From Streptomyces longhuiensis (lineage in GTDB: Bacteria; Actinomycetota; Actinomycetes; Streptomycetales; Streptomycetaceae), in the NCBI RefSeq assembly GCF_020616555.1, contig NZ_CP085173.1:6650001-6714000 (forward strand): a DNA stretch of 64,000 nt, written 5' to 3'. The translations under genes were made by a program, and so were the position numbers. The notes under the pieces were generated by a model that saw nothing but the letters and a program-made list of their open reading frames with translations, was not told the origin of the DNA and did no database searches. Shown in pieces: positions 1 to 9,645 of the stretch. Every line of letters begins with the position of its first letter. Position 1 is the stretch's first letter.

Positions 1-803
<803 letters not shown>

Positions 804-826
804 ACGGGAACAGAGGGAGTCGCTGG

Positions 827-3316
827 GTGACGAGTGTGGATGTGCAGACCGAAAAATCGGACGACGACGATTCAGCACCCAGCGGCTACGCGGCGGCCCG
901 GCTGCGCCTCCTCCAAGGGGAGGCGCGGTCCGGGCCGCCGCGCCGTTCGGCACTCGCGGAGCTGACCGACGGCTGGCTCCGCGAGCTGTTCACCGCCGGG
1001 GCGCGCGAGACGACCGGGGTGTCCCTCGTCGCCGTCGGCGGCTACGGACGCGGCGAGCTGTCCCCGCGCAGCGACCTCGACCTGCTGCTCCTGCACGACG
1101 GCAATGCCGGACCCGGTGCCATCGCCTCCCTCGCGGACCACGTCTGGTACCCCGTGTGGGACCTGGGGCTCGCCCTCGACCACTCCGTCCGTACGCCCGC
1201 GGAGGCCCGTAGGACGGCGGGCGAGGACCTCAAGGTGCAGCTCGGCCTCCTCGACGCCCGGCACATCGCGGGCGACGCCGGCCTGACGGCGGGCCTGCGC
1301 ACCGCCGTCCTCGCCGACTGGCGCAACCAGGCGCCCAGGCGCCTGCCCGAACTGCGCGACCTGTGCGACGAGCGGGCCGAGCGCCAGGGCGAGCTGCAGT
1401 ACCTGCTCGAACCCGACCTCAAGGAGGCCAGGGGCGGGCTCAGGGACGCCACCGCGCTGCGCGCCGTCGCCGCCTCATGGCTCGCGGACGCCCCCAGAGA
1501 GGGCCTCGCCGACGCGCGGCGCAGGCTCCTCGACGTTCGGGACGCCCTGCACCTGGCCACCGGCCGCGCCACCGACCGCCTCGCCCTCCAGGAGCAGGAC
1601 CAGGTCGCGGCGGAACTCGGTCTCCTCGACGCCGACACCCTGCTCCGCCAGGTCTACGAGGCCGCGCGCACCGTGTCGTACGCCAGCGACGTCACCTGGC
1701 GCGAGGTCGGGCGCGTGCTCAAGTCGCGGGCCGTGCGGCCCCGGCTGCGCGCCATGCTGGGCGGCGGGAGCAAGCCCGTCACCGAGCGGTCACCGCTCGC
1801 CGAAGGCGTCGTCGAGCAGGACGGCGAGGCGGTCCTCGCCCGCGCGGCCAAGCCCGAGCGCGACCCCGTGCTGCCGCTTCGCGCCGCCGCGGCCGCCGCC
1901 CAGGCCGGACTGCCGCTGTCCCTGCACGCCGTCCGCAGGATGGCCGCCGCCGCGCGCCCCCTGCCCACGCCGTGGCCCGCCGAGGCCCGCGAGCAGCTCG
2001 TGACGCTGCTCGGCGCGGGCCGGCCGACCGTCGAGGTCTGGGAGGCGCTGGAGGCCGAGGGCCTGATCACGCGGCTGCTGCCCGACTGGGAGCGGGTGCG
2101 GTGCAGGCCGCAGCGCAACGCGGTGCACACCTGGACCGTCGACCGGCACCTCGTCGAGACCGCCGTGCGCGCCGCCGACCTCACGCGCCGCGTCGGCCGC
2201 CCCGACCTGCTGCTCGTCGCCGCGCTCCTGCACGACATCGGCAAGGGCTGGCCGGGCGACCACTCCGTGGCCGGCGAGATCATCGCGAAGGACGTGGCCG
2301 CGCGCATCGGCTTCGACCGCGCGGACGTCACCGTCGTCGCCACCCTCGTACGCCACCATCTGCTGCTCATCGAGACGGCGACGCGGCGCGACCTGGAGGA
2401 CCCGGCCACGGTGCGGGCCGTCGCGGACGCCGTCGGCACCGTGGGGACGCTCGAACTGTTGCACGCCCTGACGGAGGCGGACGCGCTCGCCACCGGGCCC
2501 GCGGCCTGGTCCACGTGGCGCGGGTCGCTCGTCACCGACCTCGTCAAGCGGGTCGCCGCCGTCCTCGCGGGAGAGGACCCCGACGGCGGCGACGGCCCCG
2601 CCGCGGCCGAGCCCACGGCCGAACAGGAGCGGCTGGCCCTGGAGGCGTTCCGCACGGGCGGCCCGGTGCTGTCCCTGCGCGCGCAGACGGAGGCCCCCGT
2701 CGACCGGGACGCGGAAGGCGCCGAGGCCGCGCCCGCCGACCCGGAGCCCCTCGGTGTCGAACTGCTCATCGCCGTCCCCGACCAGCCGGGCGTGCTGCCC
2801 GCCGTCGCCGGGGTGCTCGCCATGCACCGGCTCACCGTCCGTACGGCGGAGCTGAGCGCCCTCGACCTGCCCGCCCAGGTGCCGGGCTCGGTCCTGCTCC
2901 TCGACTGGCGCGTCGCCGCCGAGTACGGCTCCCTGCCCCAGGCCGCCCGGCTGCGCGCGGATCTCGTACGGGCCCTGGACGGCTCCCTGGACATCGCCGC
3001 CCGGCTCGCGGAGCGGGACGCCGCGTATCCGCGGCGGCGCGGCACCGTGGCGCCGCCGCCCCGGGTGACGGTCGCCCCCGCCGCCTCGCGGCACGCGACG
3101 GTGATCGAGGTCCGGGCACAGGACGCACCGGGCCTGCTGCACCGCATCGGCCGGGCGCTGGAGACGGCGGACGTATGGGTGCGGTCCGCGCATGTGTCGA
3201 CCCTCGGGGCGAACGCGGTGGACGCGTTCTATGTCACGCGGGCCGAGGGGGAGCCGCTCCCCGCGGCGGACGCGGCCGCGGTGGCGGGCGCGCTGGAGGA
3301 GGCGCTGCGGGGGTAG
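827..3316 (+). CDS. glnD: [Protein-PII] nucleotidyltransferase GlnD
   Basis: The 829-residue bifunctional enzyme modifies and demodifies PII according to nitrogen status. Domains in order: nucleotidyltransferase with GGYGRGELSPRSDLDLL at about 71-87 (the two metal-binding Asp lie in SDLDL); an HD phosphohydrolase with LLHDIGKG near 467-475; two C-terminal ACT domains near 644 (DQPGVLPAVAG) and 758 (APGLLHRIG) that sense glutamine. The GTG start at 827 is 7 nt behind GAGGGAG and gives the usual family length. It is the third gene of amtB-glnK-glnD. In Streptomyces the partner reaction is probably adenylylation rather than uridylylation of GlnK, which is known from the family rather than visible here. 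Confidence 0.95.
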   Translation: MTSVDVQTEKSDDDDSAPSGYAAARLRLLQGEARSGPPRRSALAELTDGWLRELFTAGARETTGVSLVAVGGYGRGELSPRSDLDLLLLHDGNAGPGAIASLADHVWYPVWDLGLALDHSVRTPAEARRTAGEDLKVQLGLLDARHIAGDAGLTAGLRTAVLADWRNQAPRRLPELRDLCDERAERQGELQYLLEPDLKEARGGLRDATALRAVAASWLADAPREGLADARRRLLDVRDALHLATGRATDRLALQEQDQVAAELGLLDADTLLRQVYEAARTVSYASDVTWREVGRVLKSRAVRPRLRAMLGGGSKPVTERSPLAEGVVEQDGEAVLARAAKPERDPVLPLRAAAAAAQAGLPLSLHAVRRMAAAARPLPTPWPAEAREQLVTLLGAGRPTVEVWEALEAEGLITRLLPDWERVRCRPQRNAVHTWTVDRHLVETAVRAADLTRRVGRPDLLLVAALLHDIGKGWPGDHSVAGEIIAKDVAARIGFDRADVTVVATLVRHHLLLIETATRRDLEDPATVRAVADAVGTVGTLELLHALTEADALATGPAAWSTWRGSLVTDLVKRVAAVLAGEDPDGGDGPAAAEPTAEQERLALEAFRTGGPVLSLRAQTEAPVDRDAEGAEAAPADPEPLGVELLIAVPDQPGVLPAVAGVLAMHRLTVRTAELSALDLPAQVPGSVLLLDWRVAAEYGSLPQAARLRADLVRALDGSLDIAARLAERDAAYPRRRGTVAPPPRVTVAPAASRHATVIEVRAQDAPGLLHRIGRALETADVWVRSAHVSTLGANAVDAFYVTRAEGEPLPAADAAAVAGALEEALRG

Positions 3317-3482
3317 CGGGGCGGAGGGGGGCGGCGGGCGGGGGCGCCGGCCTCCCCGGGAGCGCTTATCAGGGCCTCGGGAACGCTTAGTACGAATGGG
3401 GTGGAGACCCCACTGGACACCTCCGGATACCCTGGAGGACGACCTGTCCGCCCGCCCACCAACCCGAGGATTCGCGACCGCC

Positions 3483-5036
3483 GTGTTCGACACTCTTTCC
3501 GACCGCCTCGCAGCGACATTCAAGAACCTCCGCGGCAAGGGGCGCCTCAGCGAGGCGGACATCGACGCCACGGCGCGCGAGATCCGTATCGCCCTGCTCG
3601 AAGCGGACGTGGCCCTGCCCGTCGTCCGCGCCTTCATCAAGCAGGTCAAGGAGCGTGCGGCCGGCGCGGAGGTCTCCCAGGCGCTGAACCCCGCCCAGCA
3701 GGTCATCAAGATCGTCAACGAGGAGCTCATCGGCATCCTCGGCGGCGAGACCCGGCGCCTGCGCTTCGCCAAGAACCCGCCCACCGTGATCATGCTCGCG
3801 GGTCTCCAGGGTGCCGGTAAGACGACCCTCGCCGGAAAGCTCGGCCACTGGCTGAAGGGGCAGGGCCACGCGCCGCTGCTCGTCGCCTGTGACCTCCAGC
3901 GCCCCAACGCCGTGAACCAGCTGAGCGTCGTCGCCGAGCGCGCCGGCGTCGGCATCTACGCGCCCGAGCCCGGCAACGGCGTGGGCGACCCGGTCCAGGT
4001 CGCCAAGGACTCCGTCGAGTTCGCCCGGCAGAAGCAGTACGACGTCGTCATCGTCGACACCGCCGGCCGCCTGGGTATCGACCAGGAGCTCATGCAGCAG
4101 GCCGCGGACATCCGCGACGCGGTCTCGCCCGACGAGGTCCTCTTCGTCGTCGACGCCATGATCGGTCAGGACGCGGTCAACACCGCCGAGGCCTTCCGTG
4201 ACGGCGTCGGCTTCGACGGCGTGGTGCTCTCCAAGCTCGACGGTGACGCCCGTGGTGGTGCCGCGCTGTCGATCGCGCACGTCACCGGCCGCCAGGTCAT
4301 GTTCGCCTCGAACGGCGAGAAGCTGGACGACTTCGACGCGTTCCACCCGGACCGCATGGCGTCCCGCATCCTCGGCATGGGCGACATGCTCACGCTGATC
4401 GAGAAGGCCGAGCAGACCTTCTCGCAGCAGGAGGCCGAGAAGATGGCCTCCAAGCTGGCCTCCAAGAAGGGCCAGGACTTCACGCTCGACGACTTCCTGG
4501 CCCAGATGGAGCAGGTCAGGAAGATGGGCTCCATCTCCAAGCTGCTCGGGATGCTGCCCGGCATGGCGCAGATGAAGGACCAGATCAACAACCTCGACGA
4601 GCGTGACGTCGACCGCACGGCCGCCATCATCAAGTCGATGACCCCGGCCGAGCGCGCGGACGCCACGATCATCAACGGCTCGCGCCGTGCCCGTATCGCC
4701 CGTGGTTCGGGCGTCGAGGTCAGCGCGGTGAAGAACCTCGTCGAGCGGTTCTTCGAGGCCCGCAAGATGATGTCCCGCATGGCGCAGGGCGGCGGCATGC
4801 CGGGGATGCCCGGGATGCCGGGCATGGGCGGCGGTCCGGGCCGGCAGAAGAAGAAGCAGAAGCAGGCCAAGGGCAAGCAGCGCTCCGGCAACCCGATGAA
4901 GCGCAAGCAGCAGGAAGAGGAAGAGGCGGCGCGCCGCGAGGCCGCGGGCCAGAGCGGCAACGCGTTCGGCCTGCCCGCCGCCGACCAGGACAAGAACTTC
5001 GAACTGCCCGACGAGTTCAAGAAGTTCATGGGCTGA
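3483..5036 (+). CDS. ffh: Signal recognition particle GTPase Ffh (SRP54)
   Basis: The 517-residue protein binds 4.5S RNA and signal sequences and docks with FtsY to deliver membrane and secreted proteins. The NG GTPase domain carries P-loop GLQGAGKTT (about 107-115), DTAGR (about 192) and SKLDGDARGG. The M domain follows, with methionine-rich helices, and the C-terminus holds a GMPGMPGMPGMGGG repeat and a Lys/Gln-rich tail. The frame is open upstream of 3483, but the GTG there gives the canonical N-terminus MFDTLSDRLAATFKNL. The upstream gap of 166 nt after glnD probably holds its own promoter. A strong hairpin terminator follows the stop. Confidence 0.96.
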   Translation: MFDTLSDRLAATFKNLRGKGRLSEADIDATAREIRIALLEADVALPVVRAFIKQVKERAAGAEVSQALNPAQQVIKIVNEELIGILGGETRRLRFAKNPPTVIMLAGLQGAGKTTLAGKLGHWLKGQGHAPLLVACDLQRPNAVNQLSVVAERAGVGIYAPEPGNGVGDPVQVAKDSVEFARQKQYDVVIVDTAGRLGIDQELMQQAADIRDAVSPDEVLFVVDAMIGQDAVNTAEAFRDGVGFDGVVLSKLDGDARGGAALSIAHVTGRQVMFASNGEKLDDFDAFHPDRMASRILGMGDMLTLIEKAEQTFSQQEAEKMASKLASKKGQDFTLDDFLAQMEQVRKMGSISKLLGMLPGMAQMKDQINNLDERDVDRTAAIIKSMTPAERADATIINGSRRARIARGSGVEVSAVKNLVERFFEARKMMSRMAQGGGMPGMPGMPGMGGGPGRQKKKQKQAKGKQRSGNPMKRKQQEEEEAARREAAGQSGNAFGLPAADQDKNFELPDEFKKFMG

Positions 5037-5066
5037 CCGGCCACTTCGTAGGCATGCGTAAGTAGG

Positions 5067-5110
5067 CATGCGTAAGGGGCGCCCGCCATTGCGGGCGCCC
5101 CTTACGCATG
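5067..5110. terminator. Bidirectional hairpin terminator between ffh and yhfW
   Basis: A perfect 20-bp inverted repeat (5067-5086 and 5091-5110) with a 4-nt loop CATT lies between the convergent ffh and yhfW genes. There is no T-tract, which is usual for high-GC actinobacterial terminators. The outer part of the left arm is duplicated just upstream: TAGGCATGCGTAAG occurs at 5049-5062 and again at 5063-5076. Confidence 0.85.
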
Positions 5111-5116
5111 GGTGGG

Positions 5117-6352
5117 TCAGGCTGCCCGCGCCGCCGCTCGACTGATCTCCGTGCCGTTGGCGAGCCCCGCCGGATCGAGGCCGAGCGCCGCCGCGGCCGT
5201 CGCGCCCACGTCCGCCAGGCTGCCCGCGTCCGGCAGCAGTTCGACACCGGCCGCACCTGGGCGGTGGATCAGCACCGGCACGAATTCCCGGGTGTGGAAG
5301 GCGTGGCCGATCGTCGGGTCGTTGCCGTGGTCGCCGGTCACGATCAGCCGGTCGCCGTCCGCGCCGAGCAGCGAGACGAGCGCCGCGAGCCCCGCGTCGA
5401 CCTGCTCCAGGACGTGCCCGTAGCGCTCCACGTCCTGCTGGTGCCCGGCCAGATCGCTCTCCTGCACATTGGCCACGACCAGCGCCTCGCCCTCCGCGCG
5501 CACGGCTTCGAGCGTGTACGCGAGCACGTCCGCCGTCGGCACGGCCGGGCGCCGCACCGCGTCGTCGCAGGCCAGGATGTCCGCGGCCTTCCCGACGAGC
5601 GTGACGGGGATCCCGGCCCGCGCCGCAAGATCCGGGAGCTGGCGCCTGTGGTCGAGGCCCGCGCCGAGATGCCGCACCTCGAGGCCACCGTTGCGGTAGA
5701 AGCCGCTTGCCGGGGTGTCGAGGCCGACCGTGCCGCCGTCCCCTTCGCGTACGAAGTCGGGGAGCGGACCGCTCGCGTGGCCGCCCACCGCGATCACCCG
5801 CGCGACGGGCGCCACCGCGCGGACCGTGCGCGCGACGGAGAGGATCCCGTCGAAGCCCAGGTCGTCGAGGCGGCCCGAGGCGTTCCAGTTGATACCGGGG
5901 TCGGCCTCCAGGTTGTCGTGCACCAGCACGGCTGCGTCGACGACCAACAGGGGCTCGCCGCCGAGGAGTTCGACCTTGTGGCCCGCGGCCTCCAGAGCCG
6001 CGGTGACCTCGCCGAGGTGGTCGCCGAGCCGCGCCACCGTCACCCGGCTGAAGTCGGCGCCCATCATCGTCTGGTGGCCCGCGTACGTGTCCGCGCCGGG
6101 GTAGCCGAGCCCGGCCCGGCCCGCCGCGACCGGCAGACGGGTGCGCCGTGCGAGGTCCGGGTGCGGGTGCACCAGGCCCAGCCCGAGCGCGCCGAGCGCG
6201 GGCAGCCGCAGCGGCCGCCCGAACGCCTCGCGGCACCGGTCGAGCACATGGCCGCAGGTGTCCGCCGCCAGGTCGCCGGGGCGCAGGACACCCGCGTCCG
6301 GCATGGCGCCCACACCGAATCCGTCGACGACGACGATGACGGTCTTGCTCAT
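5117..6352 (-). CDS. yhfW: YhfW-like phosphopentomutase-family metalloenzyme
   Basis: The 411-residue protein belongs to the alkaline-phosphatase superfamily and resembles phosphopentomutase DeoB. An N-terminal metal-binding segment VVVDGFGVGAMPDA (Asp10) is followed by GADTYAGHQTMMG, where the Asp-Thr corresponds to the catalytic Thr region DTTTGH of DeoB, and by GDHGNDPT and HTREFVP near 340-358, which carry the second set of metal ligands. It probably moves or removes a phosphate on a sugar-like substrate; the substrate is unknown. The ATG at 6352 overlaps the YhfX stop (TGATG) and has AAGGGAGGG upstream; a GTG three bases earlier is the alternative. It is the last gene of the eight-gene yhf-like operon. 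True DeoB is less likely because no deoA, deoC, cdd or upp neighbours are seen. Confidence 0.8.
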   Translation of the reverse strand: MSKTVIVVVDGFGVGAMPDAGVLRPGDLAADTCGHVLDRCREAFGRPLRLPALGALGLGLVHPHPDLARRTRLPVAAGRAGLGYPGADTYAGHQTMMGADFSRVTVARLGDHLGEVTAALEAAGHKVELLGGEPLLVVDAAVLVHDNLEADPGINWNASGRLDDLGFDGILSVARTVRAVAPVARVIAVGGHASGPLPDFVREGDGGTVGLDTPASGFYRNGGLEVRHLGAGLDHRRQLPDLAARAGIPVTLVGKAADILACDDAVRRPAVPTADVLAYTLEAVRAEGEALVVANVQESDLAGHQQDVERYGHVLEQVDAGLAALVSLLGADGDRLIVTGDHGNDPTIGHAFHTREFVPVLIHRPGAAGVELLPDAGSLADVGATAAAALGLDPAGLANGTEISRAAARAA

Positions 6353-7515
6353 CACAGGGCCCTCCCTTGCGCGTCGTACAGGCCGGTCAGGCGCGGAGAC
6401 CCGGACGACAGGCCCGCCACCACCGCGACCGTCGAGCGGGTCACGAAGATCTGCGTGCGGAACGCGAGCAGCGCCGTGTCGCCCGCCGCGACGGCGCCGC
6501 CGGGGGCGGGCGCGTCGAGCAGCCGGTAGTAGTCGATGTTCTCCGCGGGCGCGTCCTGCACCGCGAGGCGCCGGCCCGAGCGGGGCAGCAGTGCCGAACC
6601 GATGTGCGCGCGGGGGTAGAAGCCGCCGCCGAACACGGCGGGCCTGCCGTCGGCGAGTGTGTGGGCGACCTCGGTGACGTAGACGTAGGCGGGCTTCTCG
6701 GGCTGGCCTGCGTCACGGGCGTGCAGGGGTGTGGTGCCGGTGAGCGAGTGACCCGGCTCGCCGTGGGTCGCGCCGTGCTCGGCGAGGAGGGGGAGACTGG
6801 CCACGGAGGTGGCGCTCGGGGCGCTCAGCTTCAGGTTCTCGTGGCCGCGCGAGGTGAGCAATTCGCTTGCCTTGACGGCGAGTTCGAAGGTGGCGGTGGG
6901 GCGTGGCGTGCCCGTCGCTGGGTCGCACAGGACGCACGGGAACGCGGTGACGCCCGCGATCCGCACGCCCGGCAACTGTTCGACGGCGGCCGCGAAGTCG
7001 TCGAGCGCATCGAGCGGAACACCGCCTTCCTGCCCGGGATAGACCGCACCCTCCGCCCCTTCGAGGCGCACGAGGACGTCCTGGACGAAGCCCTGCGCGC
7101 GGGCCTCGTCCGAGACCGCGCGGGCGTTGTCGACGTCGAAGACGGTCACGGTCTCGGGGCGCCAGGCCAGCATCTCGGGCAGCGAGCGGCGTGGGATCTG
7201 CACGAGGTGGCCGAGGTTGCCCGCCCGCGCTCCCGCCGCGTGCAGGGTGCGGGCCTCCGGAGCGTCGATGGCCGCGTACTTCGGGATGTGCCGGGCGATC
7301 GCCCTGATCAGCTCGGGGTTGCGGCCGAGCTGCTTCACGACGAACCAGAGGGTGAGCCCGAGCCGGTCGGCCTCGGCGGCGAGCAGCGCGGCGTTCGACT
7401 CGATCGCGTCGAGATCCATGACGTACGTGTCGGGCGGGATCGCGCCCCGCCGGTGGAGGTCGGCCGCGGCGTCGACGAGCTCGGGGTTGCGGGTGAGCAG
7501 ACTGTCGAGGAACAC
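6352..7515 (-). CDS. yhfX: YhfX-like fold-type III PLP enzyme (alanine racemase N-terminal family)
   Basis: The 387-residue protein has the alanine-racemase type TIM barrel. YVMDLDAIESNAALL precedes FVVKQLGRNP, where Lys61 is the probable PLP Schiff-base lysine. A late motif GEPGHSLTGTTPL and a C-terminal beta domain follow. It matches the YhfX family rather than a housekeeping alanine racemase, which has a different active-site motif and length. The reaction is unknown; racemization or decarboxylation of an amino compound is possible. GTG start 2 nt after the YhfS stop; its stop overlaps the YhfW start. Confidence 0.8.
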   Translation of the reverse strand: MFLDSLLTRNPELVDAAADLHRRGAIPPDTYVMDLDAIESNAALLAAEADRLGLTLWFVVKQLGRNPELIRAIARHIPKYAAIDAPEARTLHAAGARAGNLGHLVQIPRRSLPEMLAWRPETVTVFDVDNARAVSDEARAQGFVQDVLVRLEGAEGAVYPGQEGGVPLDALDDFAAAVEQLPGVRIAGVTAFPCVLCDPATGTPRPTATFELAVKASELLTSRGHENLKLSAPSATSVASLPLLAEHGATHGEPGHSLTGTTPLHARDAGQPEKPAYVYVTEVAHTLADGRPAVFGGGFYPRAHIGSALLPRSGRRLAVQDAPAENIDYYRLLDAPAPGGAVAAGDTALLAFRTQIFVTRSTVAVVAGLSSGSPRLTGLYDAQGRAL

Positions 7516-7517
7516 GG

Positions 7518-8654
7518 TCAGTCGTCCTTTGCGTGGTGCTTCAGTACGTCGAGGGAGCGGCGCAGGATGTCGATCACGAGGTCGGCGCCCGCCCGCATCG
7601 GATTGATCCGCACCGTCCAGTCCGCGAGCCCGGGGGAGTCGTCGAGGGACGAGCTGGACATGCGGTAGAACAGCGGCGCGATCTCGTAACGGGAGTTGGA
7701 GCCGACGGGATAGGGCGCGGCGCCGAACCGCGCCGCGACGGCGGGGAGTTCACGTGCGACGGGCCGGTCGAGGCGTACGAGCAGGCACCGGTCCTGCGCG
7801 TTCGCGAGCCGCACCTCGGCGATGCCGTCCACCTCACCGGCGGCGAGCCGCTCGGCGACCTGGGCGCCCACCCGCGACTGCACCGCCCACATCACCGGCA
7901 CGTGCGTCAGGGCGCGCAGCACGTCCAGCGCCTGATGACCCTGGACCTGACCGCCGCCCGAGTAGTTGTCCGCCCGGACCCGTGCGACGAGGTCGCGCGC
8001 CCCGACGACGATGCCCACGCCTTCGGGCCCGTGCAGCTTGAACAGCGAGAAGCAGGAGGCGTCCGCGCCGAGTTCGACCCCCGACGCGGGCACGCGCAGC
8101 ACGGCGTAGTTGTCGTCGACGACGGTGCGCACCCCGGCCGCCCGGCACACGGCGAGCACCTCGCCCGGGTCGTACGAGTCGCCGAGCCGCTGCCGGGTGT
8201 GCTGCACGTACGCCCACCGGAACCGCCCCGACGCGAGGGCCTCGCGCAGCGCGCCCAGGTCGTTGAAGTCGACCTCTTCGGTACGTACACCGATGCCGCG
8301 CAGCGTGACCTCGGTGGTCCGGTACACCGGCGCCTTGTGGATCAGCAGCGGATCGCCCGCGGTCACGGCGGCGTTCAGCGCGGCACGGATCGCTCCGGTG
8401 CCCGCGCCCTGGACGAACGCGGCGTCCTCGGCCCCGAAGAAGTCGGCGAGCACCGCCTCGGCCTTGGCGGTCGTGCGGGGCCGGCCGAGACCGGGCACGA
8501 CGCCCGCGTCGGCGTTGAACAGTTCCTCGCCGGTGAAGTGCGCGGCGGTGTACTCGATCAGCCGGAACTGCCGGGCCATCGCCTCGTCGACCGGGATCGT
8601 GGCGAGCGGGAACGTCTCGGGGAGCGCGGGTGCCGCTGAGCGGTTGGGTGTCAT
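7518..8654 (-). CDS. yhfS: YhfS-like fold-type I PLP enzyme (aminotransferase/lyase family)
   Basis: The 378-residue protein shows the fold-type I PLP signature: a glycine-rich cofactor loop VQGAGTGAIRAAL (about 81-93), VVDDNYAV with the Asp that pairs with the pyridine nitrogen (about 178-185), and SLFKLHGPEGVG with Lys206 as the Schiff base. It fits YhfS, which is annotated only as a putative aminotransferase; the Lys context is nearer to cystathionine-lyase or aromatic beta-eliminating types than to AspAT. The ATG start follows the Php stop by 2 nt. A second PLP enzyme (YhfX) lies directly downstream, so the pathway substrate very probably has an amino group. Confidence 0.8.
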   Translation of the reverse strand: MTPNRSAAPALPETFPLATIPVDEAMARQFRLIEYTAAHFTGEELFNADAGVVPGLGRPRTTAKAEAVLADFFGAEDAAFVQGAGTGAIRAALNAAVTAGDPLLIHKAPVYRTTEVTLRGIGVRTEEVDFNDLGALREALASGRFRWAYVQHTRQRLGDSYDPGEVLAVCRAAGVRTVVDDNYAVLRVPASGVELGADASCFSLFKLHGPEGVGIVVGARDLVARVRADNYSGGGQVQGHQALDVLRALTHVPVMWAVQSRVGAQVAERLAAGEVDGIAEVRLANAQDRCLLVRLDRPVARELPAVAARFGAAPYPVGSNSRYEIAPLFYRMSSSSLDDSPGLADWTVRINPMRAGADLVIDILRRSLDVLKHHAKDD

Positions 8655-8656
8655 CG

Positions 8657-9607
8657 TCAGATCTCCTGCACGCTCGCGCCGGTCAGGAAGCGCAGCGGAT
8701 TGCGGCGCGTCATCAGGTCCATCAAGGTGTCGTCCACGCCCGCGGCACGCGCCCGGGGCAGGAACGACCGGAACAGATGCCCGTAACCCTGACCGCCCTC
8801 GCGCTCCAGATAGCCGTGGCGCGAGATGTCGCAGCTGAGCAGGACACGGTCGGCGTAGCCGGCCTCGAGGAGGGCGAGCAGCAGCCGGAGCCGGACGTCG
8901 TCGCTCTGGTAGCTCTCCTTGCCGACCGTGTCGAACGCGACGTACGCGCCGCTCGCGGCCAGCTCCTTGTGCACGGCCGGATCGTCGAGGAGGTCCTGGT
9001 GCCCGACCGAGATCCGGTGCGGGGCGAGGCCCTCGCCGGTGAGCAGCTCCAGCTGGGCGAGCCCGCCGCGGCCGAGCTGCGCGTGCGTGGCGACCGACAG
9101 GCCCGTGGCGACGGCGGCCCGCGCCGCGGCGCGCAGCGCACGCGACTCCGGCTCGCTGGGCACGTCACCGTGGCTGCCGACCTCGCCGAGCACGCCGGGC
9201 CGGACGCCCGTGGAGCCGAGCCCGCCGTCGATCTCGCGGACCAGTGTGTCGGCCAGTTGTCCGACCCCCGCGCCGGCCAGCTCGGGCGTGTGGAACGGCT
9301 CGTAGTACCAGCCGGTGGCCGCGACGACGGCGACCTGCGTGTCCCGGGAGATCCGGGCCAGGGCGCGCGGGTCGCGCCCCATGCCGCGGCAGGTCAGCTC
9401 GATCACCAGGGCGAGGCCGAACTCCTCGCGCAGGGCGGCCAGTTCGGCCGTGACGGCCGGTCCGTGCGCCTCGGGGTCGAGGACCGCGCCGCCGTCGCCG
9501 CGCCGGTCGAGGTCGAGTGCCAGATGCTCGTGCGCGAGGGCCGGGCCACGTACGGCGGCCGCGGGGAGCGGGCCGGTGACGGTGTGGATGAGGGGCGGGT
9601 TGTGCAT
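8657..9607 (-). CDS. php: Php, phosphotriesterase-family metal-dependent hydrolase
   Basis: The 316-residue amidohydrolase-superfamily TIM barrel resembles PHP/phosphotriesterase. Predicted metal ligands in order are His26 and His28 (LAHEHLAL), Glu142 (VLGEVGSHG), which takes the place of the carbamylated Lys of phosphotriesterase, His175 (ATHAQLG), His203 (VGHQDLL) and Asp260 (LSCDISRHG). The site is therefore complete for a binuclear metal hydrolase. Characterized relatives in COG1735 include lactonases and phosphorylated-sugar lactonases, so hydrolysis of a cyclic ester is a reasonable guess; the substrate is unknown. No signal peptide, so cytoplasmic. Within the yhf-like operon, 38 nt after yhfT and 2 nt before yhfS. 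Confidence 0.85.
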   Translation of the reverse strand: MHNPPLIHTVTGPLPAAAVRGPALAHEHLALDLDRRGDGGAVLDPEAHGPAVTAELAALREEFGLALVIELTCRGMGRDPRALARISRDTQVAVVAATGWYYEPFHTPELAGAGVGQLADTLVREIDGGLGSTGVRPGVLGEVGSHGDVPSEPESRALRAAARAAVATGLSVATHAQLGRGGLAQLELLTGEGLAPHRISVGHQDLLDDPAVHKELAASGAYVAFDTVGKESYQSDDVRLRLLLALLEAGYADRVLLSCDISRHGYLEREGGQGYGHLFRSFLPRARAAGVDDTLMDLMTRRNPLRFLTGASVQEI

Positions 9608-9645
9608 GGTGCGGTGGGTGTCCTTCCCGGCGTACGTACCCGGCC

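Noticed and set aside
1363..3390. Long open frame (675 codons) inside glnD
   Set aside because: Arg/Pro/Ala-rich translation of the wrong frame of a high-GC gene; glnD has all family motifs.
3387..6236. 949-codon minus-strand open frame over ffh and yhfW
   Set aside because: Antisense shadow; the sequence is low complexity and crosses a perfect terminator, while both real genes have full family motifs.
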